A stretch of DNA of 41,969 bases from Methylococcaceae bacterium (GCA_947505105.1 CANNKG010000023.1:1-41969), one strand, 5' to 3'; counted from the first letter of the stretch, positions 8,630 through 17,748 are shown. The notes: generated by a model not told the origin, from the letters alone. Numbers and translations: made by a program.

Positions 8630-9082
8630 ATGAACTGGACGGTTATAGGTATCGGTAATCGCTTTTTAAGCGGAGACGCTGCGGGAATATTAGTTTATCA
8701 GGAATTGCAACAGCGCATATTGCCTGACAACGTCAGTTTAGTGGAAGGTGGCTTGATGGGTTTAGATTTACTACCATTTCTCGAACGAGGTGGTGGAGTG
8801 ATCTTTGTTGACGTAGTAAGTGGTTTTGCCTCCGAAAGCTCAATAATTGTCTTGAACCAGGAGCAGATTTTGTGTGACATCCACGAAGCGTATAGCCATA
8901 ATACGGGGTTGAGTTATCTATTGGGAGTTTTACCGAAAGTGTATGAAGGTGAGCTTCCTGAACAGATACTATTAATAGGCATTGAAGGCCCACTTACCCC
9001 GCAATTGGTGATCGACGCAGCAAATCGAGTATTAGCCATCGTATCGGAGGATGTTGGAACATGTCAACGCAACTCAATATAG
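8630..9082 (+). CDS. Hydrogenase maturation endopeptidase (HupD/HybD family)
   Basis: It removes the C-terminal peptide of the hydrogenase large subunit after nickel insertion. The 150-residue protein opens with [12 protein letters not shown], the family's GxGN motif. The three metal-binding positions known from HybD (Glu16, Asp62, His93) correspond to Asp16, Asp61 (FVDVVSG) and His90 (AYSHNTGL). Asp replaces Glu at the first position, as in other family members. The C-terminal GIEGP is also typical. It sits between the large subunit and the kinase gene. Its last 22 bases overlap the kinase start at 9061, implying translational coupling of the kinase with hydrogenase maturation. The dedicated protease argues that the large subunit's C-terminal tail is really processed. 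Confidence 0.88.
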   Translation: MNWTVIGIGNRFLSGDAAGILVYQELQQRILPDNVSLVEGGLMGLDLLPFLERGGGVIFVDVVSGFASESSIIVLNQEQILCDIHEAYSHNTGLSYLLGVLPKVYEGELPEQILLIGIEGPLTPQLVIDAANRVLAIVSEDVGTCQRNSI

Positions 9083-11883
9083 ATCTCATCAAAGAAAATC
9101 AATTATTGCGAGAAGAGTTGAGATTAGCCCGGGAAGCCGCAAAAATAACATCGGAACAAGTCGTTAATCAGTTTGAAAACACTGAACGGGTATTGCGTGA
9201 TTATCAGGACATGGATGCTGAGCACCGTGCGATTCTGGATGCTGTGTCGCAATTATCAATTATTGCGACTGATCTGCAAGGCACTATTACTTTATTTAAC
9301 AAAGGAGCCTGTAATCTATTAGGTTATTCGGTTAAAGATGTTCTGAATAAAACGAATATCTTAAAAATTTACCAGCCAGAAGAATTGCAGTTGATGAGCA
9401 AGAAACTGGCGCAATCATCACGAATCTCGATCACTGGCTTGCAGATTTTTGATCAAATAGTGCGTCGTAAAATATCGGAATCTCAAAATTGGCACTACCT
9501 TCGGAAAAATGGCAAATTATTGGCCGTCAGTGTTTCTATTACCGGTATTTTCGATGCCAAAAGCAAACACATCGGCTATCTGCATGCGGCGATGGATATT
9601 ACCAAACACATCCAATTGGATAGGGATTTATTAGAAGCCAAAGAGCTTGCAGAGCGAGCGGACAAGGCTAAAAGTGATTTTCTTGCCTGTATGAGTCATG
9701 AAATTCGGACACCTATGAATGCTATTATTGGTATGTCGCACCTAATGCTAAAAACAGACATCTCCGATAAGCAACGTGATTACATTAAAAAAATTCATGG
9801 CTCGGGACAACACTTACTCGGAATTATTAATAACATTTTGGATTTCTCGAAAATCGATGCTGGTAAACTGACCCTTGAAGTTGAAGTTGAAGTTGAAGTT
9901 GAAGTTGAAGATTTTGATTTAAGCAAGGTATTAGACGATGTTACGGTTCTGATCTCGGAAAAAACCAGTGCTAAAGGATTGGAACTTGTTATTGATATCG
10001 ATATGATGGTTCCGAATTATCTTAAAGGTGACTCGCTACGACTGGCACAAATTCTCATAAATTACGCCAATAATGCTGTCAAATTTACTGAAAAAGGTGA
10101 AATCGTTATCCGTATTAAAGTCAAAGAAGATCACGATGACAAAGTGCTGCTATATTTCGGGGTGATTGATACTGGAATTGGGATTACCGAAAAGCAAAAA
10201 GATCTGTTATTCCAATCATTTCAGCAGGCCGATAGTTCAACAAGTCGTAAGTACGGCGGTTCGGGTCTTGGACTTGCAATATCCAAACAACTTGCCGGCT
10301 TGATGGGGGGGGATGTTGGCTTAGAAAGTCAATTCGGTAAAGGCAGTAATTTTTGGTTTACCGCATGGCTAGGTAAATCGGTTGGAAAGCGCAAAAACTT
10401 GATACCTGCCCCCGATTTACGTGGTCGTAGCGTGTTAGTAGTAGACGATAACGAAGTTGCGCGTCAGGTCCTGTGTGAAATGCTTGCCAGTATGTCATTT
10501 ATGGTTCATCAAGCCAAATCCGGCGAAGATGCGCTCAAATTAATCGAACAAGCCTCGGCGAATGGAGCATCCTTCGAAATTATTTTCCTTGATTGGTGGA
10601 TGCCCGGCATGAATGGGCTTGAAACGGTCTCTCAACTTCATAAGCTTCCCTTAACGAATTCCCCTCGTTTAGTGATGATAACCGCTTACGGCGCCGATGA
10701 AATTATCAAAGAAGCTGAATATTGTAACTTGGATGCGTTTCTGGTTAAACCGGTCACGCCTTCGATACTCTTCGATACCACTATACGACTCCTCGGTGGT
10801 CAGATTGATGAGAAATATAGCTCAATTCGTGAATCTGAAGTTTCTAATATCATTGAAAAACTTGGCGCAATCGAAGGGGCTTCCATTTTGTTAGTGGAAG
10901 ATAATTTGCTTAATCAGGAAGTCGCGACAGGGCTTTTAATGGATGCCGGATTTCGAATAGACATAGCCAATAATGGCCAGGAAGCTTTAGACATGGTGTA
11001 TCAGTGTAATTACGACATTGTCTTGATGGATATGCAAATGCCTGTGATGGATGGTATTACCGCTACGATAAATATTCGCCAAGATCCATTGTTCAAAGAC
11101 TTGTCCATTGTTGCCATGACTGCTAATGCAATGAAGCAAGACAGAGATAGATGTCTGGTAGCTGGCATGAATGACTATATCGCCAAACCGATAGATCCTG
11201 ATGAATTATTTAGAGCATTACTTAGATGGATTAAACCAAAACGCAACCTCACTCATGAAGTTCTTACCAGGCCGCCCAAATTAACGCGAGAGCGAGAAGA
11301 ATGGGTTGAATCACTTGTTATTGATCAACTCAACGTTGAATTGGGTCTTAAGCGCGTTCTTGGCAAAACAGACTTATATTTAAATATGCTACGTACTTAC
11401 GTTGAAAATCAGGTAAATGCCCCCGCAGAGCTACGCGCGGCATTTAAGGCACGGCAGTTGGATTTGGCTGAACGCATTTCCCACACTATGAAAAGCCTAA
11501 ACGGTAATATTGGCGCGATCAGCCTTCAGAACATGGCGGCAGAATTGGAGCAAATGATCAAAACTCCGATCAATTTCGAATTGATTGAAGCCAAAATTGA
11601 TGCCTATGAAATCGCGCAATCAGCAATGATTAGCGCACTTAGCACAGCGCTACCACCTAAAAAAATCATCGAAAAAGTAGAGTTGCTGGATACTGAGAAG
11701 AATGAAGAACTGATTAGCCGATTAGTGGAGCTACTATTTAATAATGATAGTGAAGCTTATGATATTTATGAAGAAAACTCCGATCTACTAAACAGCATTC
11801 TTGAGGCAGAAACATTTAAAAATTTAGCTGAGGCCATCAAACAATTCGATTTTAGAAAAGCCTTTGATGTTCTTAAAAATTAA
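9061..11883 (+). CDS. Soluble PAS hybrid histidine kinase (HK-REC-REC-HPt), hydrogenase-linked
   Basis: This is a 940-residue multi-step phosphorelay kinase with no membrane segment. Order: N-terminal coiled coil (about 8-55), PAS (about 57-185), HisKA with His213 ([10 protein letters not shown]), a (Val-Glu)5 tract at 274-283, and a HATPase with an N box (NYANNAVKF, about 334-342), DTGIG and GGSGLGL (about 399-405). REC1 has Asp511 (DWWMPGMNG) and Lys563. REC2 has Asp657 (DMQMPVMDG). A C-terminal HPt domain has His808 ([11 protein letters not shown]). All phospho-acceptor residues are present, so a full His-Asp-(Asp)-His relay is possible. It overlaps the endopeptidase gene by 22 bases, so it belongs to the hydrogenase unit. 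By analogy with HoxJ/HupT, which are controlled by the regulatory hydrogenase, it probably receives a hydrogen signal. No response regulator follows, so the output is unknown. Confidence 0.9.
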   Translation: MSTQLNIDLIKENQLLREELRLAREAAKITSEQVVNQFENTERVLRDYQDMDAEHRAILDAVSQLSIIATDLQGTITLFNKGACNLLGYSVKDVLNKTNILKIYQPEELQLMSKKLAQSSRISITGLQIFDQIVRRKISESQNWHYLRKNGKLLAVSVSITGIFDAKSKHIGYLHAAMDITKHIQLDRDLLEAKELAERADKAKSDFLACMSHEIRTPMNAIIGMSHLMLKTDISDKQRDYIKKIHGSGQHLLGIINNILDFSKIDAGKLTLEVEVEVEVEVEDFDLSKVLDDVTVLISEKTSAKGLELVIDIDMMVPNYLKGDSLRLAQILINYANNAVKFTEKGEIVIRIKVKEDHDDKVLLYFGVIDTGIGITEKQKDLLFQSFQQADSSTSRKYGGSGLGLAISKQLAGLMGGDVGLESQFGKGSNFWFTAWLGKSVGKRKNLIPAPDLRGRSVLVVDDNEVARQVLCEMLASMSFMVHQAKSGEDALKLIEQASANGASFEIIFLDWWMPGMNGLETVSQLHKLPLTNSPRLVMITAYGADEIIKEAEYCNLDAFLVKPVTPSILFDTTIRLLGGQIDEKYSSIRESEVSNIIEKLGAIEGASILLVEDNLLNQEVATGLLMDAGFRIDIANNGQEALDMVYQCNYDIVLMDMQMPVMDGITATINIRQDPLFKDLSIVAMTANAMKQDRDRCLVAGMNDYIAKPIDPDELFRALLRWIKPKRNLTHEVLTRPPKLTREREEWVESLVIDQLNVELGLKRVLGKTDLYLNMLRTYVENQVNAPAELRAAFKARQLDLAERISHTMKSLNGNIGAISLQNMAAELEQMIKTPINFELIEAKIDAYEIAQSAMISALSTALPPKKIIEKVELLDTEKNEELISRLVELLFNNDSEAYDIYEENSDLLNSILEAETFKNLAEAIKQFDFRKAFDVLKN
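9874..9909 (+). repeat. In-frame GTTGAA hexanucleotide repeat (five perfect units plus one variant)
   Basis: One CTTGAA (9874-9879) is followed by five perfect GTTGAA copies (9880-9909) inside the kinase gene, encoding Leu-Glu then (Val-Glu)5 at residues 272-283. The tract lies between the HisKA helices and the ATPase domain, where related kinases usually have a single LEVEDFDL-like segment. Copy changes are six bases long and keep the frame. They would alter linker length without breaking the protein. Confidence 0.9.
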
Positions 11884-11986
11884 GATTTAATGAAATCAGA
11901 AATTTTGTATCATTCCACCTTTTCATCACTTCGAACAAATTCATATACAATTGCCATTTTCGGTAGCCATTAACAAATCAATTCCT

Positions 11987-13324
11987 ATGCATCAAGCTTC
12001 CGAGCAGTCTATTCCTACTCAGTGCACCGTACTAATTATCGGCGGCGGTCCTGCCGGGAGCAGCGCGGCTACCTTTCTTGCGCAAAGCGGCATTGATGTT
12101 GTGCTGCTCGAAAAACAGGCGTTTCCGCGCAATCAGGTTGGCGAAAGTCTGATCCCGCATTTTTGGAAATTTGCCGATTTATTAGGCGTTACCGAAAAGA
12201 TAAAAGCGGAGCAGTTTGTGATCAAATCGGGCGGCATTTTTGCCTGGCAAGATAAAGTTAGACAGGTAAAATTTGCGGAATTCGGATATGACCGCCCCGG
12301 TTTGCACGTCGAACGCGACCGCTTTGATCATATATTACTGGAACATGCGAAGAGTATTGGTGTTTCGGTCATTACTGAAGTCATCGTTAAAAGAGTCGAT
12401 TTTTCGAATTCCGAATTACCTACGGTGTTCTATACCGACAAACGTGGCGACACTAATCGAGAAAGCAAAATTCGCTGTCGCTACATTATCGACGCTAGTG
12501 GTCATAGCTCGTTTCTCGCCAGTCAACTCGGTACCCGTCAAACCATTAGTTCCGAGCTCAAATTTCTATCGTTGTGGGGCTACTATCGTAACTCCCGCTA
12601 TCTCGGTGTTGATCGCGCCTGTCATACGCCTGATCAAATACAACAGCAGTTGCCGGTCACCTTTGTGATGTCGTTTTCCGACGGTTGGATCTGGCATATC
12701 ATTCTGCGTGAATCCACCAGTGTTGGTCTGGTTGTGCATAACGACAAAACTCGCGGGATGGATAAAGCACAACGCGAACTTTTTTTTAAACAGACCTGCG
12801 CCGAGGTCCCTTATCTGCGCGAACTACTGCGCGATGCTGAATTCATCGAAGATTCATTGCAATTCCGGCCTGATTATTCCTATTATTCAACTCAAATTTG
12901 CGGCGAAAATTATTACTGCATTGGCGATGCTGCCGCGTTTGTAGATCCGATTTTTTCACATGGCGTTCAAAATGCCTTTTACAATGCCTCAATCAGCACC
13001 ATCGCGATCAAAGAATCCTTAAAAAACCCAAGACAGCGCGCCCGCTACAGCCAGCTATGCGAAAGCCGGATGCAGCAGTTTTATGGGTTCTCACGGGCGC
13101 TGTCATTGGGCGATTACGGTATTAATGGCGTGAATAGGGAGCTGGTTAAGCCGTTGATGAAAACATTACCGCCGCTTGAATTGGAACTAATTTACCTCAT
13201 TTCGCAAGTCACTAACCGCTCGGAAAATTTTATTCAACTCGCGCAAGAAACCGGTGTGTGGAATTCGTTTGCTGAACAACATATTGAGCGACTAACCGAA
13301 AATATTCACCTGGATTTTAGTTGA
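11987..13324 (+). CDS. FAD-dependent oxidoreductase, tryptophan halogenase-like
   Basis: The protein begins with a dinucleotide-binding fold (VLIIGGGPAGSSAATFLA, then VVLLEK). It continues with GESLIPHFW and, near the C-terminal third, GDAAAFVDPIFSHGVQNA, both typical of the flavin-dependent halogenase/geranylgeranyl reductase group. The halogenase WxWxIP motif is only partly kept (DGWIWHIIL, no proline), so halogenation is doubtful. It may be a related monooxygenase or reductase. I start at the ATG at 11987 (445 residues); the frame extends to a TTG at 11951, but the added residues do not fit the family. Neither start has a clear ribosome site. The stop TGA shares its last base with the ATG of the next gene, so the two are coupled. 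Confidence 0.78.
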   Translation: MHQASEQSIPTQCTVLIIGGGPAGSSAATFLAQSGIDVVLLEKQAFPRNQVGESLIPHFWKFADLLGVTEKIKAEQFVIKSGGIFAWQDKVRQVKFAEFGYDRPGLHVERDRFDHILLEHAKSIGVSVITEVIVKRVDFSNSELPTVFYTDKRGDTNRESKIRCRYIIDASGHSSFLASQLGTRQTISSELKFLSLWGYYRNSRYLGVDRACHTPDQIQQQLPVTFVMSFSDGWIWHIILRESTSVGLVVHNDKTRGMDKAQRELFFKQTCAEVPYLRELLRDAEFIEDSLQFRPDYSYYSTQICGENYYCIGDAAAFVDPIFSHGVQNAFYNASISTIAIKESLKNPRQRARYSQLCESRMQQFYGFSRALSLGDYGINGVNRELVKPLMKTLPPLELELIYLISQVTNRSENFIQLAQETGVWNSFAEQHIERLTENIHLDFS

Positions 13325-13959
13325 TGCTTTACTCATTTCCGCAAGCAGTTTTGCAGATTTTTTGTAAAGCGCCGGTTCCTGGTCAGGTAAAAACTCGTCT
13401 GATGCCAAATTTGAACGCTTTTGAAGCCGCTGAGGTGCATAAAAAATTGACCGAACGAGCCTTAGACCTTGCGTGTTCGTCTCCGTTATGTCAGGTACAA
13501 TTATGGTGTGCTCCGACGACTGAACACCCTTTTTTTTGCCAAGTTGCCCAAAAATATCCCCTGACTCTAAAAAGTCAGTGCGCTGGCGATTTAGGTGAGC
13601 GCATGCATCATGCCTTGAGCGAAGGTCTTGAGCAATTCGAACAAGCGATATTGATTGGTTGTGATTGTCCATCGTTAACCGTAGCGGATTTACATACCGC
13701 GTTAACAGCGCTGCGGGAAAGCAACACCTGCGTGTTGGCGCCCACCGAAGACGGGGGTTACAGTTTAATCGGGCTGAATCAGCCGCATTCCGAACTATTT
13801 ACGGAAATGCGCTGGAGCTGTGCAGAAGTCTTCGATGAAACACGTAAGCGTATGCAACGATTGGGACTCAACTGTTTTACCTTACCAAAGCAATGGGATG
13901 TGGATTGCTATTGCGACTATTTGAGATTTACGGAATTTTCAGCGCACTCGTCTACTTGA
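13324..13959 (+). CDS. DUF2064 / TIGR04282-type glycosyltransferase
   Basis: This is a 211-residue protein of the nucleotide-diphospho-sugar transferase fold. Motifs are FCKAPVPGQVKTRL near the start (nucleotide-binding loop, like CofC/MobA relatives), GDLGERM, IGCDCPSL (metal-binding DxD-like site), and LAPTEDGGYSLIGL. These are characteristic of the TIGR04282/DUF2064 family. Its substrate is not established. The start ATG overlaps the preceding TGA stop (TGATG), so it is translated with the halogenase-like gene. Its 3' end overlaps the convergent methyltransferase gene by 8 bases. The three genes may act together on a small molecule or lipid, but this is inferred only from position. Confidence 0.8.
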   Translation: MLYSFPQAVLQIFCKAPVPGQVKTRLMPNLNAFEAAEVHKKLTERALDLACSSPLCQVQLWCAPTTEHPFFCQVAQKYPLTLKSQCAGDLGERMHHALSEGLEQFEQAILIGCDCPSLTVADLHTALTALRESNTCVLAPTEDGGYSLIGLNQPHSELFTEMRWSCAEVFDETRKRMQRLGLNCFTLPKQWDVDCYCDYLRFTEFSAHSST

Positions 13960-14569
13960 TTGCCTGAATTAATTTGATAATGTCGCTGCTGCGTGAATCG
14001 ACCAGCACTTGGTTAAAACCACAGGCTCGAACACTTTTTATCGTCTGACGATTAATGTTGGCACCAACAGCGCGCACCACCAAAGGATTCAACAAATTCA
14101 TCAGCATCGCCAGCCAGCGCCTGGAGCTTAATACGTGTTCCAACAAAATAACCTGTCCACCGGGTTTGCAGACTCTATACAGTTCACGTAATCCAGCACG
14201 CGGCGCAGGCACCGAGCAAAATACAAACGTCGCAACCACGGTATCAAAGCTGTTATCGGCATAATACAGTCGTTCTACGTCCATTAAGTCCAAATGCACA
14301 GCAATATTTTTATTTTTCTGTTTTTGTTGCGCCAATTCGAGCATTTTAGGGCTAAAATCTAGTGCCGTCATGCGCGCATCTTTCGGATAATACCGAAAAT
14401 TTTTGCCCGTGCCAACGCCGACTTCCAGAATGTGTTCGCCGGTCACTTTAGACCATAAGCGCTTGCGCCAACGACTAAACAATACACCTTCCAGAATCGC
14501 TTCAAGACCGTCAAAATAAGGTGCGAGTCGATTGTATCGCTTGATAATGGTGCAGCTCTCGATGGTCAT
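13952..14569 (-). CDS. Class I SAM-dependent methyltransferase (UbiE/PmtA-like)
   Basis: The 205-residue protein has the Rossmann-type methyltransferase motifs: motif I EVGVGTGKNFRYYP (about residues 49-62), the acidic end of strand 2 in TALDFSPKMLELA, and later VVATFVFCSVP with LREL and GGQVILLEHVL. The pattern is that of methyltransferase family 11, near UbiE or bacterial phosphatidylethanolamine N-methyltransferases. LLEHVLSS is common in that lipid branch. The substrate cannot be told from sequence. It converges with the DUF2064 gene with an 8-base overlap. The 242 bases upstream, towards the EamA gene, are divergent promoter space with no site I can name. Confidence 0.8.
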   Translation of the reverse strand: MTIESCTIIKRYNRLAPYFDGLEAILEGVLFSRWRKRLWSKVTGEHILEVGVGTGKNFRYYPKDARMTALDFSPKMLELAQQKQKNKNIAVHLDLMDVERLYYADNSFDTVVATFVFCSVPAPRAGLRELYRVCKPGGQVILLEHVLSSRRWLAMLMNLLNPLVVRAVGANINRQTIKSVRACGFNQVLVDSRSSDIIKLIQAIK

Positions 14570-14811
14570 AAAACTCCCGACATAAAAATAAAACTTGGAA
14601 TATTATCGTCCATAGCGAATTTTTAGCAATAAGCATTTAAACTGTAAGGAAACTTAGCATTAAAGCTGTTGTCTCGATAATAAGCTTCAGGATTGCTCTT
14701 CTTGCCCTGGAGTGCAAACCACAGTAAAGTTTCAGAAGTCGCTAAAGCGGTTTGTGTTGTTTAACAGTCCCCTGGATCTAATCATCAGTTCAGAGTATTT
14801 TCGGAGTTTTC

Positions 14812-15693
14812 ATGCCCGTGTTACTTGCTTATATCAGTCTTATCTTACTTTGGTCAACCACGCCGCTAGCAATTCAGTGGAGCACCCGTGAAGTTGGGTT
14901 CCTGTTTGGTGCGACTGGACGAATGAGCATTGGACTCGTGTGTATCAGTGTAGTACTGCTTTTGAGTCGACAGTCATTGATCATTTCGAAACGGGCGCTA
15001 CTGAATTATCTAGTGGTTGCAATACAACTTTACGGCTCGATGATACTGGTCTGCTGGGCGGCTCAATTTATTCCTTCTGGATGGATTTCCCTGGTTTTTG
15101 GCTTGGTTCCGTTAATGACGGCATTAATCGCCGCGGTAATCCTGAAAGAACGTAGTTTGAGCTTTGGAAAAATACTTTCTTATCTCATGGGGCTTGGCGG
15201 CTTAGGTTTGATGTTTCATTCGGCATTTGCAGTGGGAACAACTGCGGTGTGGGCGATTGCTGCGCTGTTAGTTGCAGCATTGTTTCAGGTGGTTAGTGCG
15301 ATTTGGATCAAGCGCCTGAACGATCACATACCGGCGTTTGTTCAAGTTGCTGGGGGATTGACGCTTGCGGTGCCTGCTTATCTTCTGACTTGGTGGTTGG
15401 CGGATGGTCACTGGCCGGAGGATATTCCCAACAACACTTTGGCGGCTATTGGTTATCTAGGGGTTGTCGCAACCACCTTCGGATTTGCCTTGTACTATTT
15501 CATTCTCAAGCATTTATCGACCACACGGGTAGCATTAATTACTTTAATGTCACCGATGCTTGCATTGTTATTGGGCCATTTTGCCAATCATGAGCCCTTA
15601 ACTTTACATATTATCCAAGGAGCTGGGCTAATTTTAAGTGCCTTATTGGTTCACGAATGGGCAGAATTTCGGCTACGCAGAGGAGGTAATTAA
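14812..15693 (+). CDS. EamA-family (DMT superfamily) transporter
   Basis: The 293-residue protein consists of ten predicted membrane helices in two five-helix halves, the usual architecture of the drug/metabolite transporter superfamily. Typical landmarks are the N-terminal LLWSTTPLAIQWS, the end of the first half (LVPLMTALIAAVILKERSL) and the matching part of the second half (LMSPMLALLLGHFANHEPL). The substrate is unknown; relatives export amino acids or metabolites. It stands alone, with its ATG preceded by TCGGAGTT, a fair ribosome site. Confidence 0.85.
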   Translation: MPVLLAYISLILLWSTTPLAIQWSTREVGFLFGATGRMSIGLVCISVVLLLSRQSLIISKRALLNYLVVAIQLYGSMILVCWAAQFIPSGWISLVFGLVPLMTALIAAVILKERSLSFGKILSYLMGLGGLGLMFHSAFAVGTTAVWAIAALLVAALFQVVSAIWIKRLNDHIPAFVQVAGGLTLAVPAYLLTWWLADGHWPEDIPNNTLAAIGYLGVVATTFGFALYYFILKHLSTTRVALITLMSPMLALLLGHFANHEPLTLHIIQGAGLILSALLVHEWAEFRLRRGGN

Positions 15694-15843
15694 AGCTCCA
15701 GACAGGAATTAGGCGCTATCCACAATTAATACCATATATAACATTGGATTAGGATTATATTTTTTCGTGCGGTCAGCAAAAAAGGCTGGTGAATCATTGT
15801 AGGTATGTGCGTTATGAGTCAAGAGCGTAGTGATGGAGAATGT

Positions 15844-16194
15844 TTAACCTAGTTTAAATCCTGCAAAAAAACCAGTGGCACCGCTGATGCCTCGACTGGT
15901 AATATTCGAGACCCGATTCACGAGAAATTCACCAGATTGTTTTGCGACGTCTGATGCGGCATTGGCTGCTTGTTGCAGCTGGGTATCTGAAATCTGCGTT
16001 ATGCCGTAATATTCGCTAACGAATAATAGTACAAGTAAGCCTCCGGCAATGAAGAGAGCGGTACGTAGCATTTTTTTTGCGAAATATCCGACTGCTAGGC
16101 CGATTACAAATGGCGCACCCACATTACCTAGTAAGAAACTTGATGAGAAAATATCACTAGTGAGGCTTGTTTCGGCTGGGTAGTTATGTTTCAT
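15844..16194 (-). CDS. FUN14-family small membrane protein
   Basis: The 116-residue protein has two hydrophobic segments (about residues 20-40 and 45-62), an amphipathic middle with QLQQAANAASDVAKQS, and ends ATGFFAGFKLG. The glycine-rich N-terminal helix (FVIGLAVGYFAKK) plus the terminal GFxAGFxxG are the signature of the FUN14 family. That family has mitochondrial members in eukaryotes and uncharacterised members in bacteria. The bacterial role is unknown. I use the ATG at 16194; the frame extends four codons to a TTG at 16206. It is transcribed away from pmoCAB. Confidence 0.75.
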   Translation of the reverse strand: MKHNYPAETSLTSDIFSSSFLLGNVGAPFVIGLAVGYFAKKMLRTALFIAGGLLVLLFVSEYYGITQISDTQLQQAANAASDVAKQSGEFLVNRVSNITSRGISGATGFFAGFKLG

Positions 16195-16517
16195 GGTAAT
16201 TTTCAATATATGCGGAGTTGGGTTATGTGGGATTGTTGGTTTGACGATTTTTAATTAACTTAATGACTTTGCAGGCAGCAATTTCAAGGCAAAAAATATT
16301 GGGATAATCGAATTGTTTAATTATATGCGTTGAACTCGAGTTTAGAAAAGGTGATTCTCGGTTGTTTCAGGTTATGGTAAATAAGCACTATAGATATAGT
16401 TGGAGAGTTGCTATTTTTGCGAAAGATTTTTCCGGGCATCCTGCTTGAAAAATCGGCAAAAACTTACCACGACCACTAATGCCTCCGGCGGTCCCTATTC
16501 GTCCTGCGTCCACTCGT

Positions 16518-16539
16518 CAAAACCCGATAAGGGGTTTTG
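16518..16539. repeat. Perfect 8-bp inverted repeat
   Basis: CAAAACCC (16518-16525), a 6-base loop GATAAG, and GGGTTTTG (16532-16539). There is no T-run after it on either strand, so it is not a clear intrinsic terminator. It lies about 260 bases before the pmo -35 box and could be part of an interspersed repeat or an operator. Confidence 0.5.
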
Positions 16540-16801
16540 ACTTAATTCCCACAATGATTTTACGCCGTTTCGCAATGGCTTACAGGTTTTGTCCGCTGAG
16601 CTACAAAAAACATCCGGTATTACGGTTATTGCGGACTAAGAGTCTTAACTTCGCTACCGCTCTGTTTCCAATAATTTCAGCGATAGTGGGACGTGCAAGG
16701 GTTATGGGTAATGTTTTTTGTTTTGTGTATGATGAGCAAAAATCGATTTGATTAGTTTATTTGATGTGGATGATAGGAATTAAATTTAAAACGAAATTGT
16801 C

Positions 16802-16829
16802 TTGACATCAAAATCCGAAGTGGTAGACT
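16802..16829 (+). promoter_or_regulatory. Sigma-70-type promoter of pmoCAB
   Basis: A perfect -35 box TTGACA (16802-16807) is followed after 16 bases by TAGACT (16824-16829), which matches four of six -10 positions. It lies about 125 bases before pmoC, giving a leader of roughly 115-120 nt. The position fits the sigma-70-like promoter known upstream of pmoC in other methanotrophs. The leader could hold regulatory structure. Confidence 0.65.
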
Positions 16830-16955
16830 GGCTACAGACTGAGAGGGTTTCGGTCTTGTTACTTTGTTGATAGTTTAGTAACAATTTATAAGGATATTTT
16901 GGTGATTGATTCTATTTAAAAAATAGAATTTCTTAAATTTAATTAGGAGGTAGAA

Positions 16956-17708
16956 ATGGCTGCTACAACTGAATCAGTGAAAGCTGATGCTGCGGAAGCT
17001 CCGCTGTTAAATGTAAAAAATATGATCTTAGGATCATTAGTGTACTTAGTGTTCTATGCATGGGTTCGCTGGTATGAAGGTGTTTATGGATGGTCTGCAG
17101 GTCTTGACTCATTCGCACCAGAGTTCGAAACATACTGGATGAACTTCCTTTATATCGAAATGATTCTTGAAGTTGTAACCGCATCTATTTTGTGGGGTTA
17201 TATCTGGAGAACTCGCGATCGTAAAGTTATGTCAATCACTCCACGTGAAGAATTAAGAAGACATTTTCATCATTGGGTTTGGTTGGTAATGTATGCTTGG
17301 GCTATTTATTTCGGCGCTAGCTATTTTACAGAGCAAGATGGTACTTGGCACCAAACAATCGTTCGTGATACCGACTTTACACCAAGTCATATCATTGAAT
17401 TCTATTTGAGCTATCCTATCTACATCATCACTGGTGGTGCGTCATTCTTGTATGCAAAAACAAGATTGCCTACCTATCAAGATGGTAACTCACTTCAATA
17501 CATGGTAGCTGTTGTTGGTCCTTTCATGATTCTGCCAAACGTTGGTTTGAATGAGTGGGGTCACACTTTCTGGTTCATGGAAGAGTTATTTGTTGCTCCT
17601 TTACACTACGGCTTCGTATTCTTCGGATGGGCTGCTTTAGGTGCATTGGGTGTATTAAATATCGAATGCCAAGCTATCGGCAAATTATTGAAGAAAGACT
17701 TAGCTTAA
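16956..17708 (+). CDS. pmoC: Particulate methane monooxygenase subunit C
   Basis: This is a membrane subunit of pMMO, which oxidises methane to methanol. The 250-residue protein has several membrane helices. The metal ligands are all present: Asp128, His132 and His145 (EQDGTWH ... SHIIEF) correspond to Asp156, His160 and His173 of Methylococcus capsulatus. Asn199, His203 and His217 (LNEWGHTF ... LHYGF) correspond to Asn227, His231 and His245 of the CuD site. The offset is 28 residues throughout. The start has a strong AGGAGG (16945-16950). It is the first gene of pmoCAB in the usual order. Codon use looks biased for high expression (many GGT, CGT, TTA). Confidence 0.98.
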   Translation: MAATTESVKADAAEAPLLNVKNMILGSLVYLVFYAWVRWYEGVYGWSAGLDSFAPEFETYWMNFLYIEMILEVVTASILWGYIWRTRDRKVMSITPREELRRHFHHWVWLVMYAWAIYFGASYFTEQDGTWHQTIVRDTDFTPSHIIEFYLSYPIYIITGGASFLYAKTRLPTYQDGNSLQYMVAVVGPFMILPNVGLNEWGHTFWFMEELFVAPLHYGFVFFGWAALGALGVLNIECQAIGKLLKKDLA

Positions 17709-17748
17709 TAGCTGGGTTGTAAGGTTCAATAAAACTATCTCCTAATTG

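Larger units (their letters stand above)
16195..16955. other. Long non-coding region upstream of pmoCAB
   Basis: About 760 bases without a credible gene. An open frame at 16479-16751 exists but its product resembles nothing, has no ribosome site and crosses the inverted repeat at 16518-16539. The stretch 16480-16700 is visibly richer in G+C than the AT-rich sequence on both sides and could be an inserted repeat or gene relic. The last 150 bases carry the pmo promoter and an AT-rich leader of about 115-120 nt. Confidence 0.55.

Noticed and set aside
9874-9909. CRISPR-like or regulatory repeat
   Set aside because: Units are six bases, contiguous and in frame in a kinase gene; it is a coding microsatellite. 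No CRISPR array was seen anywhere in the window.
16479-16751. 90-codon open frame before pmoCAB
   Set aside because: No ribosome site, no family resemblance, and it runs through a perfect inverted repeat; more likely chance or a relic.
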